In this document: one piece after another, positions 1 through 17,838 of the stretch | Layout of the letters: every line of letters starts with the position of its first letter | Position numbering within the stretch: position 1 is the first letter of the stretch | NCBI GenBank assembly: GCA_001643675.2 | Contig: LSRY02000012.1 | Location: 1,428,501-1,492,500 of the forward strand | DNA: 64,000 nucleotides | Direction of reading: 5' to 3' | Origin: Monocercomonoides exilis | Lineage: Eukaryota > Preaxostyla > Oxymonadida > Polymastigidae | Notes under the pieces: model-generated | Seen by the model: the letters and a program-made list of their open reading frames with translations, nothing else | Database searches by the model: none | Told to the model about the DNA's origin: nothing | Position numbers and translations under genes: made by a program

Positions 1-2141
1 CCTTTCTTGCTCTTTCATTACAAACTCGTCCTCAATCATCTGCATTCCTGGGCTCTTCCGCTCCAAGTCTGCCATGACTTTCTTCTTTTTGTCTGCATCT
101 TCCTTCGTCTTCGGCTCGCTCTCCTTGAATTTGAAGAATCTGCTCAAAATCTTTTTTATCCCTTTCCCGTTTCCTTCAAGCTCTGCCTTCTGCATCTCCA
201 TAAAGTCGTAGTGCTGCTTCAGATATTTTTCTGTTCTCCTTTGCTCTCTTTCCTTCACGCTGCTCATTTTGAATCGCGGATCGCTCGGAATCTTATCCTT
301 CCTGTTGCTCGACGCAAAGCGGTCATCAGGGAATGCTCGCTGAGGTCGGAACAATCCAACTTTCAAGTTCATCCAGTTCAAAAACCCTCTCACTGTCCTT
401 CGGCCATAGTATTTCTCCACTTCGTTGTATCTCTCCAACAAGATGTCCTTTTTGTCTTCTTTCGAAATCTTCGCTTTTCCTCCCTTTCCGCTTTCTGCCT
501 GTGCTTTGGCTTCTTTCTCTCTGCGCTCCTTCTCCTTCTCAACACTCCGGACAACACTCTCATCCACAAGGCCAATACCTTTGTGTCTGATAGACGAACT
601 CGACTCAATCTCTGGCAGCGCCCGGCGGAAGCGCTTGTACTCAGGAGAATACAAATCCTGCAGCTTGGCAATCCTCCTTTTGATGGCAGCACGCTCGTCC
701 CGTCGCTTTTGCAGCGAGCGAATTCTGATTCTGCGCAGTCTGCGCTCTTCAATTGCTTTTGCACGAGCAGCTTGTTCGATCTCCTCCAGTGTCATTTTCT
801 TTCGTCTCCTGATTCGCTTTTGTGGTTGCTTCTCTCCTTCTTCTGTTGTGCCTTCAGTGCTGTTTGCGCTTGTTCCATTTTGTGCAGTTCCTGCTTTTGA
901 TTTTTTTTCAGCATCTTCTGCTGGCTTCACCTCTTCCTCTTTGTCTTCTTCTTCATATTCTCCTTCATCATCATCGTTCTCTTCACTGATTTCAGACTCC
1001 TCTTCGATTTCTTTTCCTTCTTTCTTCATTTTTTCTTTCAATTTCTCTCTTTTTATCTTCTTCCATCGCTGCTCTTGTCTTTTGTTTTCTTGCTCCACCA
1101 TCTTCGCCTCCTTTTTGGCATCCCATTCTTCATCAGTTTCATCGCCTTCTTCTTCGCTTCCTTCTTCTTCCTCAAGAAGAAGTGTTTCATCTTCTCTATT
1201 TTCCTTGTAATTAATTTCCTTTAATCTCTGCTTCTCTTTCTCATATATTTCATCATCTTCTATTCCTTCTTCATCATCCTCATTGTCTTCATAATTGCCA
1301 CTGCTCAAATCATCTTCTTCATCATCTTCATATAACCACGCCCATTCGTCCTTTCCTTCTTTTCGAGAACGTTGTTTCATCCTTTCAATTCTCTGCTCAA
1401 AAGCCAAATCCATTTCATGAAGAGTTGTAATATTATAAATTGATGGAAAATAAAGAATTGTTGGATATCCGTTTGGATGATATTTTCCGCAATAAGTATT
1501 GTACTTTTCTCCATCGATGTATGCAAAAATAACATGATCCGAAGGATCGAAAGAAGCAGCAGCAGCCATCATGGATGATTTAAGATTGTGGCAGTAAGTA
1601 CACCATTCAGCAGTCATAACTAATAAAACATTTTGAAATGGATCCATGATAGTTTCAGTGAGATTCTTATCTGTTAAGTAACGAAATGAAGAAAGAGGAG
1701 GTCGATAAGTTAATCCATGAACTGTTCCGATGAAATTTGCTATTGCCGTTTCTGTTCGATCCTCAGAAAAAAGAGTAAAGTTTGATGGATCTTTTGCATG
1801 ATATTTGAATGTTGGATATTGAGCGACAGGACCATTTCGGCAGGTTTCAAAATATCTGGTGCAATCAAGTTCTGCAAAAGTTAAATTGTGGCGAAACTGT
1901 TTATAATCATTTGCCATTTTGTTCCAAACAGGTCCCATTGCAACGGATGTGTAGTCAGAATGCGACCAGCTGTTAATAAGTTCAATTATTTATAAATATA
2001 AACATAAAGCGAAAAAACAAACTATCTGATGATAATGTTTCCCTTTGCAACGTAATCATTGTAATTCTGTTTTGTTAGTTTTACAACCAAATCTTCATAT
2101 TGGGCATATACCCCAATTACTAAGGAAAAAAAAAGCAACAT
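1..2141 (-). CDS. Protein-disulfide-isomerase-like protein, two thioredoxin folds plus long charged tail (partial)
   Basis: Two exons are visible: 2023-2141 and 1969 running off the left edge, with a 53-nt intron (donor GTTTG). The start at 2141 gives a hydrophobic signal peptide, MLLFFSLVIGVYA, so the product should enter the ER. A first thioredoxin-like fold follows, but its active-site position reads YWSHS in place of WCGHC, so it cannot do dithiol chemistry. A second fold carries WCTYC, a plausible CXXC redox site, with a later YPTILYFPS segment typical of the cis-Pro region. From about residue 235 on, the protein is a long Glu/Asp/Lys/Arg-rich, probably coiled-coil region, unusual for a PDI. 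At least 695 residues are in the window and no stop is seen. The PDI family call is from motifs; substrate and exact family are unknown. It is divergent from the next gene across 185 bp. Confidence 0.75.
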
Positions 2142-2326
2142 AATTAATCTGATCTCAATTACCAATATAGATATATTTTCACATAAACTTGAGAATAAGT
2201 CTTGAAAGCAACTCCGTGAAAGTCAAACTTATGTGTGATGAAAATTTGGAAAACTTGCAAAAAATATTATAGAAAAAAATAATAAATAATTTTAAAAGTA
2301 AACTTTTCATAAACAATTAAAATTGC

Positions 2327-8657
<6,331 letters not shown>

Positions 8658-9148
8658 ATTTTATTAGATTTCAGTTTATCTTGTTTGAATCCTCTTACAC
8701 TGTTTATGCTCCATTGCTTTTGAGATTTTTGTTTTCGACATTTTTTATCCTCCGCAAAGTTATGCTCAAATGTGATTGTTAGAAGAAGATTATTTTATTT
8801 GGCGTTTATCAAAAAAACAACAAAATTACATAAAGACGAATGAATAACATCTAATATTAATGCATTAAACCACAAAACATAATAACTGCAATAAAAGACT
8901 GGTTAATGATGAAAAAAAAGTAATAAACTGTTAATCTTTCAAAATTGATAAATGTGATTCAACATGGTTCGTTCTGATGAAATTGTGCCAAAGTTAATGA
9001 TGAATATATTTTTGCTAATAAAGTTGTACTTATAACAATAACTCAAAGCACAAAGCACAAAACTGTCATATCCATTTTGAAAAGGAGGAAAAAAAATATA
9101 CACCACAACATAACTAACTATCTGAAACAGCACTCACATCTCTTCCTT
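8658..9148. other. Convergent intergenic region
   Basis: This is the spacer between the 3' ends of two convergent genes. It is AT-rich with short T and TTTTA runs near 8480-8520 and no convincing open frame or RNA gene. A minus-strand frame of 64 codons (8939-9133) has no recognisable content. Confidence 0.6.
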
Positions 9149-11409
9149 TCAGTGTTGCTGAACCAAGTTCTGCTGGTCATCACCTTCTTCTCCGTCTTCT
9201 TCGATTGGTATCTCATCCAGTTCATCTTGCTGTCTGTTCCTTCTGGTTGCACATAGCGAGCATGCGCACATGACAATCATCAACAGCAGAAACAGCCCAA
9301 CCACAATGTATACCACAATCATCATCACATTCACTGGCACCGCTGCTTTGAACTGGTTGAGCGTCACCCGTACACTCGAAGTCGTCGGCTGTGTCGTGTT
9401 GATGACTTGCTGCATTGCCAGGAAGAACAATCCCTCTGAGGGCGTCACATACAGAAGCTCTTCAGCATCAGCCCCGCCGCCAATGATCATCGCATTCTCC
9501 ACAAACTTCCCGTTCCGCATTCCTTCCTTGTCCTCCTTCAGCGTCGTGTTGAAATAGAATCGGAAATTAATGCCCCGCGTCGCTGCGTCTGCACCACTGG
9601 GAATCACTCGCTTGTCTTCTGCAATCAGATTGGCCTTTCCACCTGGAGCTCCCACAGACAGCACAGTTGCTGCGCTGTCAAACGAAAGCGACTCGCCAAA
9701 GCGGCAGTGGATCTCCTTTTCGCAGCCAGCGCTTGGCTTCAGCGCATAGTTGTCGCATTCCACAGGAGCAGAGGAAAGGAGATGAAAAGGCATTTTAGGA
9801 GAATTGTGAGAAGAAGAAGAAGACTGAGATTCTGCAGTAGAAGATGGTTGTTGATGATTGGGCGTTGTGAATGTTGAAGATTGAGCTTGATATGATTCTG
9901 TGGAAGAAGAATGCAACTGTTGATTGAAAGAATCTTCGTTTGTGGTTGGAGGGCATTTCATTGAATTCAACAGCACATAAACTAATCCTTCGCCTTCGTT
10001 CATTCGCGGTGCACCAACAAAAACAGACTGTCCATCAAGTGTGCTAATTGTAGAAACACCAAACTGGCCTGCGACAAGTGCATCTGGTGCGATTGCTGAC
10101 AGTCTATGTGATGTGGGAGGAATATTTTGATTGTCTGACTTGTGGAACTTCAAATGAGATGGCTTGGCTTGATATGGAGAAGAGGATGATGAGATGATAT
10201 TGCTTCCGATTCCATTTGAAAGAGTCGAGAATTCAGTTCCCGAAAAGTCTAAAGACGATGCCACGTTGTCCTTTACAGTCAGATATTGGACGGCACACAG
10301 CAAAGATGGAGCAGAGAAAGAAGCGGATGATTTGTGAAATGTATTTTCTTTGCGAAGTGAAGCTTGTGATGTGTGTTGAGTCTGCACTTCAGACGAGTAC
10401 TGAGGTTGAAGTGATTTTGGATCCATCATCAGAAGAGCAACGACAGGCGAAGCATATCCACCAACAACAAGCCCCAATGAATTTCCACTGACGCTTGCTC
10501 CGAATCGCGTAGACTGAGCACCATCGTACTTCAATATTACATCCAAAGAATGGCTTGTGTCAGCTAATAAAATGTAAAACCAACAAATAAAAAAACCAAA
10601 ATAATATAATTTGAAAATTCATTAACAACGCAAATAAAAATGTAGCATACAATCACGAATGTTATACACATGCACTGCCCCGACAACATTTCTCGCATTG
10701 GACATGAAAGTTGTTCCATCGTTTTCTGCAGGGGAGCCAATTCCAAGTATTCCATTAAATGTGCAAAACACGCTTGTTCCAAACATTGCATGTGGGTAAT
10801 TATATTGTCTAGTTAATGTTGTTTCTAAAATCATTTGGTACGAAAATGATTAAAATTCATTTGAAAAAAATAAGTTAGAAAACTTCCAGTAACTTCATCA
10901 AATGTATATACAAATACATATGACATTGTCGCATCTTCAGTGAGAGCTTCTGCTAAGCCTCTTGTTGAGTTGACATCGCATTTTCTTGTTGAACCAGTAA
11001 TTCCAGATGGAGCACTAATAACAACGATACGCGAATTAAGAGCTTCAGAAAAACAGGCATGAACGCTAAATCCAAATGACGTACATGCAACATTATCTGG
11101 AGGAACAATTGTTGTTGCGTAATTAAAGCTAGGCTGCTCCTCTTGATAATAATAAAGATGAACACATCCTTTTCCATTATTACTCCCATCTTCAAATATT
11201 AATAAAAATAAAACTATTAATTGAACAAGTTATTAACTAATGTCAGGCATACGATCACTAACAGCAATCCAATAATAAGATAAGAACTGTAGATTATCCC
11301 CAAATGAAACACTTGGAAAGTCAGCTGGTGGAGAAATATTCCATGTTACAGTCTCGCTAAAAACATTCATTATGACAAATAATAGAATTTCCATGCATAT
11401 ACTTAACAT
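9149..11409 (-). CDS. FG-GAP repeat type I membrane protein, integrin-alpha-like
   Basis: Four exons: 11253-11409, 10884-11189, 10651-10824 and 9149-10563, totalling 2052 nt (683 residues) in frame, with donors GTATG, GTTTT and GTATG. The start at 11409 supplies a hydrophobic signal sequence (MLSICMEILLFVIMNVFSET). The ectodomain contains several FG-GAP-like blades, recognisable from repeated FG...GAP/GSP segments such as MFGTSVFCTFNGILGIGSP, GQFGVSTISTLDG followed by VFVGAP, and CRFGESLSF followed by LSVGAP. These blades form beta-propellers in integrin alpha chains and related surface proteins. Near the C-terminus a single membrane segment (about MMIVVYIVVGLFLLLMIVM) is followed by a short acidic cytoplasmic tail ending LVQQH. 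A surface adhesion or recognition role is inferred from the architecture; no ligand can be named. A Ser/Gln-rich insertion splits the propeller. Confidence 0.75.
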
Positions 11410-11647
11410 ATTTTTTGTTAGAAAATGAAGAATTTGTCAAAATGAAAAGATAAAACAAAATTATGAGTGATTTTGATCATTTGTAATGATAACACCCTTC
11501 AATGAACTGTAAAGAGAAAGAAAGCCCACAAATAAATACAAGTTATCGTTGTGAAGAGTAATAATTTAATTAAGAATCCAGAATACTTATATACAATAGG
11601 ATGTTAAGAGGATTATAAATATATAAATTTGTATTACATATCACTAA

Positions 11648-14600
11648 TTAAATCTGAACGATTTTGAAAAGAAGAGTGTTGACGAGCACTTTGTTGCCAG
11701 TCTTCACAAACACGCCCATCACTTTCCCGTCAAACGGCGCCTCCAGCATCACGTCCATCTTCATTGCTGTGATCTTCCCAATCACCTGCCCTTTCTTCAC
11801 CGCATCTCCAACTGCCACCTTCACCTCGCTCACAATCCCTGGCATCGGCGCTGCAAACTGTGTCTTGTCCTTCAAGTCTGCTTTTGTCCCCACAACAGCT
11901 GCCTCCAACTTTGCCTCTGTCTTCACCACAAACTCCACCCCGTTCACTTTGATGATCACCTTCCGTGTGGAGTCTGCATCGATCGGCGAGATGCGCTTCA
12001 GCTCCACATTCAGCTCAATCGTCTCTCCACTCTTCACATCACTCTCTGTTGATGAGGATGAGGATGAGGATGAAGCAGATGATGATGAAGGTGCCAATGA
12101 AAGAGCAGCCTTCAGATCCTCGTCGATTCTCTCTGCCGGCAGACGGATGACTGCCTGCTGCCCAACCTCCATCCCGTAGAAGAACAGCGGCGTCGGCACA
12201 AACGTCGCCATCGTCCCGAACTGCTCCACAAACTTCAGATACCCCTCAAACACAGGCGGGTACATGATGTGCGAGATCACGTCCCTGTCCGTCGGCTCTC
12301 TCTTCAGCCGCTCCCGCAGCATCTCCCGAAGCTTCCCAAAGTCGATCGGCGGCAGCGCCTCTTCTGCCCCGCGCACCTTCTCTCCTTTCAGCACTCGCTC
12401 TCTCAGCGCCAGGAACTCCGGCGACAGCTTGTACGGCTCCTTCCAGTGGTGCGGATACCCCAGATTCCCCTTGAACAGCCCCTTCACAGACTCCGGGTAC
12501 GTGATGTCGATCTTCCCCTCCATCACGTCCTTCGTCGTCAGCCCCTTCCCCAGCAGGAACAGCGCCAGGTCCCCCACACATTTCGACGACGGAGTCACTT
12601 TGATCAGATTCCCCAGCATCTTGTTGCAGTCTCTGTACATGTCGAGTGCTTGATCCCACTTGTCCCAGATGTTCAGCGCCTTGCTCTGCGACAGCAGGTT
12701 CGTGTACTGCCCCCCGGGGATCTCGTGCTCATACACACGCGCAGTCGACGCCAGCTGCCCGCTCTCCAGATGCCGGTAATACGACCGCACCACTCCGAAG
12801 TAGCTCGCCAGCGGCTCAACCGCTCGGAACGGGATCAGCGCTGGCCGTGGCGACCGCTCTGTCGCTGCCAGAAACGCATTCAGTGACGGCTGCGACGTCA
12901 GGTCAGACATCGACGACACTGCCAGGTCGACGATCTCGCACCCGTGCTGCGCCATCATCAGGCACGTCGCCAGCGCATTCCCCGACGTGTTGTGCGTGTG
13001 GAAGTGCACCGGCAGGCTCGTCGCACCCCGCAGCGTCTTCATAAACGCCTCCGCATTCTGCGGCTTCAGCAGCCCCGCCATGTCTTTGATCCCCAGGATG
13101 TGTGCCCCGATCCCCTCAATCGACTTCGCCAGCGACGCATAGTACTCCAGCGTGTACACCTTCTCCTTCGGATCATTGAAGTCCCCCGTGTAGCAGATGC
13201 ACACCTCTGCAATCTTGTTCGCCTTGATCACCGCACGCGTCGCCGACTTCATCTTCTCCACGTCGTTGAAGCAGTCGAAGATCCGGAACACATCGATCCC
13301 TGCCTCCGCTGCCACCCGGCAGAACTCCTCCACCGCGTTGTCGGGGTAGTTCGTGTAGCCCACCACGTTGCTCCCTCTCAGCAGCGCCTGGAAGCACACA
13401 TTCGGAATCCGCTTCCGCAGCTCCCGCACTCTTTCCCACGGGTCTTCCTTCAGAAACCGCAGCGCCACGTCGAACGTCGCCCCGCCCCACATCTCCAGCG
13501 AGAACGCGTTGTTCATCACTTTGCTCATCTCCTCTGCTGCCCCCACCATGTCGCTTGTCCGCATCCGCGTGGCCAGCAGCGACTGATGCGCATCTCTCAG
13601 TGTGGTGTCTGTGATCAGCACACGCTTCTCCCGGTGCGCCATAATCCACTCCTTCACTGCGCCCGGCCCCTTCGCATCCAGAATCGCCTTCGCATTCTCC
13701 TTCGTCAGCGCCTTCTGCTCTGCTGTGAGTGTCTCGTTGTATTCTGCCAGCGCCGCCGTCGACTTCTCGCACGGCAGCACAGGCAGCTTCTGGAACGCCA
13801 CCGACTGCCCTGTCTTGAACTGCGACTGAGGCGCATTCATAATCAGGTCGCACAAATACTTCACAAACTTCGGCGCTTCCAGCGATGCTTTGCGCGCAGG
13901 ACGCTCAACCGCTGGCTTTCCTGCCTCTTCCTCCTTCAGCTGCGCAATCACTGCCGGGTCCACCTTCAGAAACGGCCCCATCTTCCGGAAGCGATTGTAG
14001 CGGTGCTCCACAAGCTCATTCTGGCTCATCCCATCGTACTTCTCCAGCTCTGTCCACAGCCACGCCACCAGACGCTTCTTCAGCTGCGGATATTCCTCGT
14101 ATGTCTCTCTCGCCCTGCCCAGATCCTCCTCTTCCCAGATGATCCCGTCGATCGCCCCTTTCTCCAGCAGCTGGTCTGCGTAGATCTGCTGCACCTTCGC
14201 CAGCTCCGCCACATCCTTCGGGAACTGCTCTGCTTTGTGCGCCTCGTCCTTGTACCGCCCCAGAATCGACGCTGCCCCTTCAGGCGAGATCGCCCCGTAC
14301 CACGCAGACGAGCACATCGCCACGCTGTTCCCCATCCCCAGCCCAAGCGCCCCGCCGCTCCCGCCTTCGCCCAGCACACACGTCAGCAGAGGCACCTTCA
14401 GCGATGACATCCGCTGCAGATTCGACGCAATCGCCTCGCTCTGCCCGTCTGTCTCTGCTGAGAACGACGGCTCTGCCCCGACTGTGTCCACCAGCGTCAC
14501 ACACGGCAGCCCAAACTCCTCCGCCAGGTCAAACAGCCGCCGCGCTGTTCGGTAGCCGTGTGGCGTGGCCATCCCATACCCCATCGACGCAAACTCTCCT

Positions 14601-15697
14601 TGTGTGTGTGCCTTGAATGTTCCAATCACAACAACGGTTCTACCACAGTGGCACATCTTCTTCTCTTCCTTCTCTTCCTTCTCTTCTTTTTCTTCCTCGC
14701 CTTTCTTGCAGCAGCACTCGCAGCACACTGGAAGGCGGGCAAGTCCGCCGTGGATGCACGAATCAGTCCCTATTTTGCCATCTCCGTTCAGCTCCACATA
14801 ATCCTCAAGCACATTGAAGCAGATGTCTTGTGCTTGCACACGGTCAAGCATCCTCCCGCGGTTGTGGTCCTTCTGCTCAATAACCCTTTTTGTCGTGAAC
14901 TGCTCCTCTTCGCTCAGCGCCGGGAGCTCCTTTGGCTTCACCTCCTTGTTCGGGAAAACAAGCAGGCTGAATATTTGCTCAGCAAGCTTGATGGCTTCTT
15001 CCTCCGAGTCCACAAGAAGGTCGAGCTGTCCGTGCTCGTACAAAAATTGTGCCGACTGGAATGCAGGTGGGCACGCTTTGTCGTATTGGTTTTGCTTTTG
15101 GTTGTACATTGTGTTCAGAATAACGCCTGGCCCAGCAAACCCGATTCTTGTTCCCTTGATACCGATTCGCACGTCTGCCTGCATCGCATATGACGCGCTC
15201 ACACCGCCGTATGTGGGGTCTTCAAAAACGGTGATGAATGGGAGTCCTGCCTTTTTGTGTGCAGCTGCTGCAACCGAGACTTTTGCCATCATCATCAGCG
15301 CAACTGTTCCTTCTTGCATCCGGACGCCCCCTGATCTTGTCGAAATCACAATCCCAAGCCTGTTTGCTGTTGCATACTCAAATGCAAGTGTCAGCTTTTC
15401 TCCTTCTGCGCACCCCAGCGAGCCTCCAAACACTTTGAAATCCATGTCTGCCCGCACATATTTCAGACCCTAACGCACAAGCATTCGCATAAGCATGCAA
15501 AAACGTTATGATTCAACAAAAGACTGCTTTCATACCTCGTGCTCCACAACAAACGCTCGAACACCGCAAAGTGTTTCTGTTTTCGCTATCTCTGTCTTTA
15601 ATGCTGCCTCATAGGGCTTTGCACCAAACGAAAACTTCAGAAAATCAGTCGATGCAATGTCCTCAAAAATTGGTTTCTTTATCACTTCTGCTGTCAT
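11648..15697 (-). CDS. Fused biotin-dependent transcarboxylase (AccDA-like CT + pyruvate-carboxylase CT + biotin carrier)
   Basis: Two exons, 15536-15697 and 11648-15469, with a 66-nt intron (donor GTATG), encode 1327 residues. Domain order: an AccD-like carboxyltransferase half (about 60-310, with RSGGVRMQEG, DPTYGGVSASYAM and IGFAGPGV); a short Cys- and Glu/Lys-rich insert near 313; an AccA-like half (about 335-560, with HGYRTARRL, EGGSGGALGLGMGNSVAM and ISPEGAASIL); a pyruvate-carboxylase/oxaloacetate-decarboxylase TIM barrel (about 665-935, with DTTLRDAHQSLLATRMRT and the metal-binding HFHTHNTSGNA); a PYC/OADA region; a Ser-rich linker; and a C-terminal biotinyl domain with the target lysine in AMKM. 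There is no biotin carboxylase domain. The enzyme should therefore move a carboxyl group between oxaloacetate/pyruvate and an acyl-CoA (probably acetyl-CoA to malonyl-CoA) without ATP. Fused enzymes of this type are known in Giardia and Entamoeba. Probably cytosolic. Its codons are markedly GC-rich. Confidence 0.9.
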
Positions 15698-15947
15698 AGC
15701 CGATCAAATATTCAGGTGATCAACGTTCCCTTATTCATAAAAACCAGAAAAATTGCAAAGACATCGAAAACATATTAGTAAGACAGTTGCATTAACAAAT
15801 TATATAATTTCTCACATAATTGAATTTTTCGTTATTAATATAATTGTGGTTTCCAGAAAAATCGAATATTACCATTGCATTTTGAAGAAGTGTGAAATTT
15901 TATCACTCACAAACAGATTTTGGATTTTGAAATATTTTGAATAATAG

Positions 15948-17648
15948 ATGAAAAATCAAAAAAGCAATATGATTGAGACAGGTGCGGTGATGATTGATGT
16001 AGGAAGTTACACAACAAAAATCGGTAATTGTGGAGATATTTCACCGAAATTTATAATTCCATCTGTGTGTCATTTAACATATATTTATTATTATAAATTC
16101 TTTTTTTCTCTATTACGAAAAAATTTTTGAAATTCAACATCTTCATAAAAGTGTTCTGGAATTAAAGGCAAACGAGAAATTGATGCTTCAAAAGAAAATA
16201 CAACGGAAACAGCAAAATCTATAACCTCTCAAAGGGACAGGTTGCAAGATTTCGTCTTTTGCCACGAAAATTTGACATATCCACATCAACAAATGGATAT
16301 TATTTGGGCAATGGAAAATGGAAGCATCAAAAATTGGGACGTGTACGAATCGCTTTTGCGATATGGCATTTATCATAGTCACGCTTTAAATTTTGAGGAT
16401 CTCGAGAGGCATCCTGTGATTATTTCAGAAACTCCATGGAATAAAGGACAGTCTCGAATGAAACAAATGGAAATATTGTTTGAATCGCTAGGAACGAAAA
16501 TGGGTTTTATTGCACGAGCATCGTCACTTGCTGCATTTTCTGCTGGAAGGCCAACAGGAATGGTTCTCGATATCGGACATCATTCAACAAGCATTTCACC
16601 TGTTGTTGATGGCTTTACCCTTACGAGAAATGTTGAACGTTCTGCAATTGGAGGAGAAATGCTTTCAAAGGCACTTACAAAATGGCTCGAAGCGAATGAT
16701 ATTGAAATTGATCCATTTTATGATCGAAAAGGTGGGGATAACACGAAAGGAAAGACTGGAACAATGCACTCTTCATCATCAGCTACTCCTTCATCATCTT
16801 CTGCATCCGCATCTTCCAACCAACCGTTGAACCAACTTCATGACTTATCACAATTCACAAAATCATATCTCACATATCAGACATCATCCACAATCGAAGC
16901 TATAAAGGAATCAACAATATCACTGAAGCCATTGCCAATAGACCCAACAACACTGGCAGATTGCGAAATTCCCTATGAATTACCAGACGGACAGGTGATT
17001 GACATCAACAAAGGAGCTTATCTTGTTAGTGAGACATTGTGGAACCCTTCGTGTTGGGTCTCGTTTGCTGAGTATACAATGAAAAGCGGCATATCTGGTA
17101 CTCCAGATACATTCGGTTCAGGTGCAGGTTAGCAATTGAATCATTAATCAATTTTATTTATTTAATGTTTTTATTTCTATTTTTTAATATATTTAATATG
17201 TTTATCACTATTATTGTTGTTTATTTATTTATTTTCAGCCTCTGCCACTCCTCAGACATCACTTTCCTTTTCGCCAACGAAGCTTCTTTCGTCTATCGAG
17301 GAAATAGGTCTATCCAAGAGCAAAAGTGTCACCTCAACACTCATATCCTGCTTTGAGAATGTCGACCCGACAATCCGAAGGGAATTGTGGGGCAATCTGC
17401 TTGTGGTGGGCGGAGGGTCGTGTGTGAAGGGCTTTTCTGAGAGGTTTGTGCAAGAAGTCGATACACACGCCCCTGCCTCTGTGAGAGTGAAGGTCATTGC
17501 ATCTACCATCCTCGAGGAAAGAAAAGTCGCTACGTGGATCGGGGGATCGCTGTTGGGCTCTCTTGAAAGCTTTACTCAGAAATGGGTGTCAAAGGCAGAG
17601 TATGACGAAGTTGGTCCATCAATAGTTGAAAAGAAATGCTTATGTTGA
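15948..17648 (+). CDS. Actin-related protein 4-like (BAF53/ACTL6 class)
   Basis: Three exons, 15948-16064, 16152-17127 and 17239-17648 (1503 nt, 500 residues). An actin fold is evident: phosphate-binding segment VMIDVGSYTTKIG at the N-terminus, GMVLDIGHHSTSISPVVDG in the middle, and NLLVVGGGSCVKGFSERF and WIGGSLLGSL followed by KAEYDEVG at the end. The segments SETPWN and FFL/SLAAFSAGRPTG match the Arp4/BAF53 class, a subunit of NuA4, SWR1, INO80 and SWI/SNF chromatin complexes, better than conventional actin. A Ser/Asn-rich insertion lies around residues 235-265. The start could also be the internal Met 7 codons downstream. Arp4 identity rests on motif similarity; other nuclear Arps are the alternative. 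It is divergent from the transcarboxylase across 250 bp. Confidence 0.8.
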
Positions 17649-17838
17649 TGCGTTCATTTCATCTTCTTTCACATTTCAGAAAAGCACTTCGCCACTTCTT
17701 TTAAAATTTTGGATTTTGATTCTATAAATGTAATATTCATATGACTATTAATATAAATAAATTTTTTTTGATTTTTCGACCCATTATGATTGCTTTCTTT
17801 GTGTGATCTGATCAAATTTTTATTTGAACTTGTTTGTC

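Noticed and set aside
7-1210. Overlapping plus-strand Ser/Phe/Leu-rich frames at the left edge
   Set aside because: They are antisense to the charged tail of the PDI-like gene, whose frame continues from recognisable thioredoxin folds.
12944-14407. 487-codon plus-strand frame, Arg/His/Leu-rich
   Set aside because: It is antisense to the transcarboxylase; long shadow frames are expected in this GC-rich exon and its content is not protein-like.
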